The notes under the pieces were generated by a model. It was not told the origin of the DNA, searched no databases, and saw only the letters and a program-made list of their open reading frames with translations. Of a DNA stretch of 64,000 bases, positions 58,601 through 64,000 are shown piece by piece. Within the stretch, counting starts at the first letter, position 1. The number at the start of each line of letters is the position of its first letter. Origin of the DNA: Trogon surrucura (Eukaryota > Chordata > Aves > Trogoniformes > Trogonidae). The position numbers and the translations under genes are program-made. Where the stretch lies: contig CM036631.1 of the NCBI GenBank assembly GCA_020746105.1, positions 15,349,058 through 15,413,057 on the forward strand, written 5' to 3'.

Positions 58601-61600
58601 AATCAGATCATTCTAGTGATCCAGTTTATAGGATAGCACTGGAAATGACTGTAACAGCGCAGCTGAGCGTTCAGGCATTCTTAAAAACTATTGTTTTTTG
58701 AAGCTAATGTCGTGCAACTGTGTGGTTTTTTGGGTTTTGTTTTTTTTCTTTTCACTTCAGGATGAGATTTTTGAGGCAATTCAGAGGAGGTGATGAGAAT
58801 TCGAGTGTGAGGGGAAGGTATCTGTTACCGTAATCAAGTAACTCAATTTTGGATTCCTATTAAAAAGTTCCTATTAAAAATAATAAATAGGGCATGCTTA
58901 AGCAATGAACACCACCACCTTCCCCTGCCTCCCTCTTCCCCACCCCCTAGTGCCCTATATGTAGTGCTTTTAGGGAGGAGCTCCAAAATACTTTAGGTGT
59001 CTCAGTGAAAAAAGAGCAGAAGCACGGTGGCTTGGTGTCTGCAGAACAGGGGGCTGCTGACTCATGAGCTGTTCAGTAGACAATTTATCTGCTCACTTTG
59101 CCACTTGATTTTTTTTAATATTTTTTTTTTTCCTGATAGTTTAGCTTTTTGCCTCAAGATGAGTGAGGTAGAAGTTGTGTAAGGGGGAGTAAAATTCCGA
59201 AAATCTTTACTTCTTGCAGACACTGCAGTAGGTTGCTAAGCAGGAATTTTGCTGCAGCTACTTTACAGCACTAATGCTGCTCTTAGATTGCTGTTAGTTG
59301 ACACTACAGATTAGAAAGAAAGCATTTTGCTTCCTTAATATTGTGTAATGCAGCATTTGGTTCTTGCAGTATGTTTGGGATGATAGAAAAATGCTTACAT
59401 GGTATTTGAAATCTTGGTGATAACATGTAAGTAAGTACACATTTGCTTGTCCTCTGCATTGCAGCTGAAAGGGCTTTCCTTTTGCTTTTACTTTTCTGAT
59501 AAGAATGCTCTTAAGGAAGAAAAATCAGAGTGACTTTTCTTCTATTCCGAACTGTTAGAACAAAGACATATTACCCTTTGGGCTTTTTTGGGCTCAGTAA
59601 AAATGAACAAAGCATTTACAGTAGACCTAAGAATATTTGACCATTTAAGAAAAATTTGGGTGCTGTTGCAATATTTTATTGCAATATGCTTAACCTGAAG
59701 ATATAAACAATGCCGAAGCAAGGCTGCATGGAAGAAGTACGCAGAAACAATTGTAGTTATTCAGGGTATTTTTGTCTTTTTGCTCCCTTGTGTCCTTAGT
59801 CACCAAACTGGAACATGAGTTTTTTGCAGCGTAATTTTGTAATGTATGTTTTTTTCAACAAAGTGGTGTTCTCTTAGAATGTTGATGTTTATGTTGGAAA
59901 CTGGATCACAGAAATTGTTGGGGATTGTAACGCATTTTTGTAGACACTGTTAAACTGGCTCGCATTAGCAGCCTTATTTACTGTGCAGCCTCGCGAGCAA
60001 TTGCATCACTGCGACCAAGGAAATCGTAATCTGCAGCGTGGCAGTAAGTGACTTGAACTACGGGGAACTTCATCCAGTTCTTTTGTCTGCAAAGCCAGTT
60101 CGTTGTAGGATTTGAGCTACCTCAAGCAGTGGAAGTGTTGGTTAACCAAGGTTGGCTTTGTACTGGGGCATTGCGTTAAGTCGTGAAAACTGCTTCTGTG
60201 ATTGTCTGAGCGTGTCATCATCTGTTCTAAAATTTGTGTGTAGAAGAGTAGAATGACCTCATTTCCTGTTGAGGTAGATTTCCGGTATGACAGGTGATGA
60301 GGACAACATCGTTCTCTGTGTAATACAAACCGGCTGCTGCGTTCGACAGTTATTGCCGTGCTAGTGTCTGTCCCCAGCACGAAATGCCCGCTAATATCTT
60401 TTTGGAGCTCAGAAAGTTCGTACTACTTTGACTTTGCGTAGGCCATTACTGGCTCTGATACGCTGGAAGATGTAGTAAAGCGTTAGTTAGATCTAACCTC
60501 TAGGATTTCTGAAGAAATGAACTTGTCGCTAGGTGACACCAAAAGGACCAAGGCTGGTCGTGTGTTTCACTAAGTGATGCTGCGCATCAGATACTTCGTA
60601 AGAAGAGCTTGCGTGTTAAACTGTTTCACAGAGTTTGATCTTTCCAAAAGGCCTAAGATTGAGCTCGGAAGTTGAATTAGCTAGCAAAATACCAGTAAAA
60701 TAGTTTGACAAAAATCTCCTGAAACAAAAATAGTAAAGAACAGAGACAACAACAGCAACAAACCCCGGCACTCGGTGGCAAATGTAAACTTTGCAACAAT
60801 GGTTGCATCAGGGTTTTAATTCTTTTACATCTAAAAAAAGTGTTTCTATTTGCTTTCGTTTTCATATTGTTATTACGCCAAGATTGGGAAGATCATTCTT
60901 AAGGATTCGTTTTAATTTCTTTTAATAATACTGAATTTCATTAAAAATACTACTATGTGTAATAATACAGAAATGGTGAAATCTTAGAACTTAATAGCTA
61001 GGTACATTATTTTTACAGATTTTGCTTTCTTTCTAAAAACCTTTCTGCTTAGGTTGTAGAATCTTGTGTCACTTAGGCCTGCATAGGATTTTTTTTACCT
61101 GGTTTTGGCTAATGCTGGTGGTTTGCATCATTTTGCATTTAAGCAGATTAGAGAACTGATCCTGCTGAAAAATAACCTGATGGTTCCTTTTTCAGTTTCT
61201 CCCTATGAGGAAGAAGTTTTAATGCGCTTTAACAAAAAGATTTTAGAGCTATTAATAAGAATTGTGTTGGTGGGCATTCTTGCACAAAGGATTTGAGACT
61301 GTTTTAAATTCTTTAAAGCTATCCTAACTGATGCAACCAGAAGGAGTTACAGTTTTGAATCTTAATAGCATCGACAGTGGATTTTTAGAGTCAGTTGGAG
61401 TGTTATAAGCTCTGCCTCACAACTGAGTCCAGCTCTCTGAGCTGGAAGGAAAGGTACATTGAAAGTGCTTTCCTCATTAGGAGGAATGCATATTTCCTCA
61501 GAAATTAAGACTGGCCAAGTAAACAAGGTTAAAATATTTGTCTCTTGGGGAAGTATTTACTTTTTTTTAACCCAGAAGACAGCTTTTTCTCCACTACTAT

Positions 61601-63259
61601 TTCTACATGACAGTTGCATGCTTGTGTAATGTGTTACAGTCTGTTTCCTGTAATAATACAGTACCTGATTTTGCTGGCATAAGTAAAAAAAAAAGCAGTA
61701 ACCTGATTGTGGCTCTTCATAATGGCATTTTTCTTTCTTTTCAGAGCAAGCTTGATGATTACCAGGAACGAATGAACAAGGGAGAACGTCTGAATCAAGA
61801 TCAACTGGTAAAAAGAAAAAAACCCCATCATATCTCTGTTAAATTGTTTTGTGATCTTGATGGGGAAGGATGAATTTCACTTACCTTTTCCCCTTGTTAA
61901 AAGGTAGATTTTTCTGAGCTGCGTATCTCACAGCTATCGGCGTTGCACGTGTGATGCTGGAGATAAGCTGCACTTAGTGGATGTGTGTGTGCTGCTTCTC
62001 TCCATGTTGGGGCTGGTTCTTAAAGTAGGTTGTTGTAGAGCCTGACTCAACAGCGGTTTTCCAGTCGTAGTAAATATAAAGCAAATATCAAATTAAAATC
62101 ACTTGTATGATGCAAACATGCATATTGGTACTTCAAGAGATTACCAGATGCTCAGTAATCAACATTTTGTTGATGATTTTCAACGCTGAAAAAAGGGAAG
62201 ACAAAAAAAAGTACCCTGCAACTACTGCAGCTGTTCACAATTAAAAAAATTAGCTATTTCCCTTGGTCCATGTGATCTTTTCATCTGTTTAGGCTTTCAC
62301 CAACTGAAAACTGAAATATCACTGATTTGTGTATTTTTATTTTTTTAATGGCATATTGTGAAAATAAACCACGATAAGTTTTCCTTTGATGAGCAGGAAA
62401 GGTAACTGAAATTTCATGTTGAGGAGGGAAGTTCATGATTGAGCTTTATGAGAACCACAACCTGACTACGACACTTCCTAAAGATAAAATCTGTTTTGGT
62501 TGGAGAAATGCTGAAAGTATTTGTTGTTTTCAGTTAAGTCTTCTGCTTCTACAGATGGGCTAAGAATAATGGATTTTGTAAATCATTAATGTGTATGTGC
62601 ATTATGTAATATGTGTAATTATCTTGACTGTATTACAAGTGGAAATCCCTAAGGAAAAAAAAACAAATGCAGTTCATGTTCCTTGCTTTTCAAAGAAAGT
62701 AGGATCTTACCTTTTCTTTGGCTTAGTTGTTTTAACCAAGAACATATCCATCATTCATTTTGCCACTGCAGGAGTGTAAATGTCTCAGCCATTTATTTTT
62801 TTTCCCCCCGATAGGGTTCTTGGTAATATCTCAGTACTGCAAAGTGGGTTGAGGAGTTTGGATTGCTTTTGTGCCAATCAGAGTGTTAGTTTTTGTCAGA
62901 AACTGGCTAAAGCCAGCCAGCAAACTAGTATGTCATGTGAGTATATAATTGCATATGGATTAGTGTATTTGTCTTAAGAAACTAGAGGCCCTAAAGACAT
63001 ACAGAAGTCTCTTCAATACTTGGGCCAGTGAAAATGAAAATTTGACTTAAGGTTATTGCGGTCCCATCCAGGGGTACTGTGTATCAGGAACTACCAATGT
63101 GGGAATGTGTTTGTTGGGAGTATGTATTTTGTTATTTGTGAAGGTTTACTTTTGTGTTTTCTTTTTTATAAGGATGCGGTGTCAAAATACCAGGAAGTGA
63201 CAAATAATCTGGAATTTGCTAAAGAACTGCAAAGGAGTTTTATGGCTCTGAGCCAAGAT
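52409..63259 (+). CDS. CAPRIN1: Caprin-1, 5' part (first three coding exons; continues beyond window)
   Basis: Join of 52409-52603, 61745-61807 and 63173-63259 gives 345 nt, 115 codons, all junctions phase 0 with GT/AG borders. The product begins with a low-complexity Ser/Ala/Gly tail (residues 1-41). It then enters the conserved homology region 1: VQTEAMKQILGVIDKKLRN, KLDDYQERMNKGERLNQDQL and SKYQEVTNNLEFAKELQRSF. Known for the family: caprin-1 is a cytoplasmic RNA-binding protein that partners G3BP1 and FMRP, nucleates stress and neuronal RNA granules, and affects cell-cycle mRNA translation. The homology-1 part is mainly alpha-helical. The G3BP-binding, RGG and C-terminal homology parts lie past the right edge. 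No defects are seen. Confidence 0.96.
52604..61744 (+). other. CAPRIN1: CAPRIN1 intron 1
   Basis: About 9.1 kb, from GTGCTT to a TTTTCAG acceptor. The first 0.85 kb is the CpG-island tail; the rest is AT-rich, with an A-run at about 53671-53688 and several T-runs. No additional exon, RNA gene or clear transposon recognised. Confidence 0.85.
61745..61807 (+). CDS. CAPRIN1: CAPRIN1 coding exon 2
   Basis: 63 bp between TTTTCAG (ends 61744) and GTAAAA (starts 61808). It encodes the 21 residues SKLDDYQERMNK...LNQDQL of homology region 1, residues 66-86. The longer open frame around it is intron extension. Confidence 0.96.
61808..63172 (+). other. CAPRIN1: CAPRIN1 intron 2
   Basis: 1,365 bp, GTAAAA to TTATAAG. 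Nothing else recognised. Confidence 0.9.
63173..63259 (+). CDS. CAPRIN1: CAPRIN1 coding exon 3
   Basis: 87 bp between TTATAAG (ends 63172) and GTAAGT (starts 63260). It encodes DAVSKYQEVTNN...MALSQD, residues 87-115, the middle of the conserved helical region. Confidence 0.96.
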
Positions 63260-64000
63260 GTAAGTAAAGAGCAAGCGGTGCAGTGTGGGCTGTCCAAACA
63301 CTTAGACCTTGAACTCTCTTTCACTGATACTAGATATAGTAGCTGCCCTTTATTTACAGAGAAATGCTCTGTATGTTTCGTTTATGTGAAATACTCCTCG
63401 TTTCTTCTATGTTTACCTGTTTTCTTTTACTCTATATACTAGTTGTGTCACATTTTCTGACTGCTCCTGAAAGATTTTTTTCTGATGAGCAACATAAAGG
63501 TATGGAAACAAAAATAATGTAATCTGATAAAAATGATGTGATCACAAAACAGACCTGTCACACAGCGTTATGGGCAGCCACATACTGCCAGTAGCAACTT
63601 TTTCTTGAAGGAGATCGATTTCACAGGCCTGCTTCTGTCTTTGGCAAGTGGCTGAGGGATTTTGTTTCTTTATATTACGATAGGATATAAAGTTTCAGCA
63701 GCTGAAAGCACTGTGCTTCCTTTTTCAGCATTTTTGCTGTCTTGTTAATGGCAGTTACATTCTGAAACTGAAGTATGAAGCAAGATTAGTATTACTGTTG
63801 TAAAGGATAAATTAACAGTACTACAAGTAATCTTCTGCGTTGGTGTTCTGTTAAGGGTGTAAATAAAGCTGTAATCAAGAACAAGTTCTGAAACGAGTAG
63901 ACAATTCCAGTTATGTGAACAGGTTTGTTTTATTTTTCGTGCCAGGAGCTGCAAACAAAAAGACACACTTTAGATCTCTGCAGTGTCATTGCAAGAGAAT
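63260..64000 (+). other. CAPRIN1: CAPRIN1 intron 3 (start; runs off window)
   Basis: Begins GTAAGT. No following exon is visible before the window ends. Confidence 0.85.

Overview
The window is vertebrate nuclear DNA and almost certainly avian. It has short GC-rich first exons in CpG islands, long introns, several 3'-truncated CR1 LINEs with the bird-type tail (repeats of a GATTCTATGATTCTAT-like 8-mer), and an endogenous retrovirus whose LTR has the avian TGTCCTGGGTTTAGC start. Two protein-coding genes are recognisable. Their head-to-head arrangement matches the conserved LMO2-CAPRIN1 neighbourhood of human 11p13. I cannot name the species.

Left end (about 0.4-8.1 kb, minus strand): LMO2 is complete as three coding exons (7602-7562, 3861-3646, 1438-1219). 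They join in frame to 158 codons plus a stop and carry both LIM zinc-binding domains with all 16 ligands. Tandem AATAAA signals lie near 450-495, and a CpG-rich promoter block covers about 7.05-8.1 kb. Introns 1 and 2 hold a local ~300 bp duplication that flanks exon 2, a CR1 scrap in one of its copies, and a 6 x 31 bp minisatellite.

Middle (8.1-51.4 kb): there is no cellular coding gene in these 44 kb. The spacer holds CR1 pieces (15.5, 20.1, 22.3, 39.7, 41.4, 45.1 and 48.5 kb), a TGGA microsatellite, and clusters of RUNX/GATA/ETS/NF-E2-like sites near 27.7-28.0 and 31.2 kb that are candidate LMO2 enhancers. It also holds one 3'-deleted endogenous retrovirus (41.79-45.08 kb, minus strand, transcribed towards LMO2). 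The ERV keeps an 837 bp 5' LTR, a tRNA-Lys1,2-type primer binding site, an open 591-codon gag-position ORF with an N-terminal membrane-anchor-like region, an in-frame UAG followed by a perfect 6 bp hairpin, and an aspartic protease ORF. It is cut off before reverse transcriptase and lies inside the remains of an older CR1.

Right end (51.4-64 kb, plus strand): the CpG-island promoter and first three coding exons of CAPRIN1 (52409-52603, 61745-61807, 63173-63259) encode residues 1-115 with phase-0 junctions. The gene continues past the window.

The two cellular genes are not known to share a pathway: LMO2 is a haematopoietic transcription-complex bridge and CAPRIN1 is an RNA-binding stress-granule protein. 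The most unusual content is the ERV's Gag architecture, its readthrough-type gag-pro junction, and its placement upstream of and co-oriented with LMO2.
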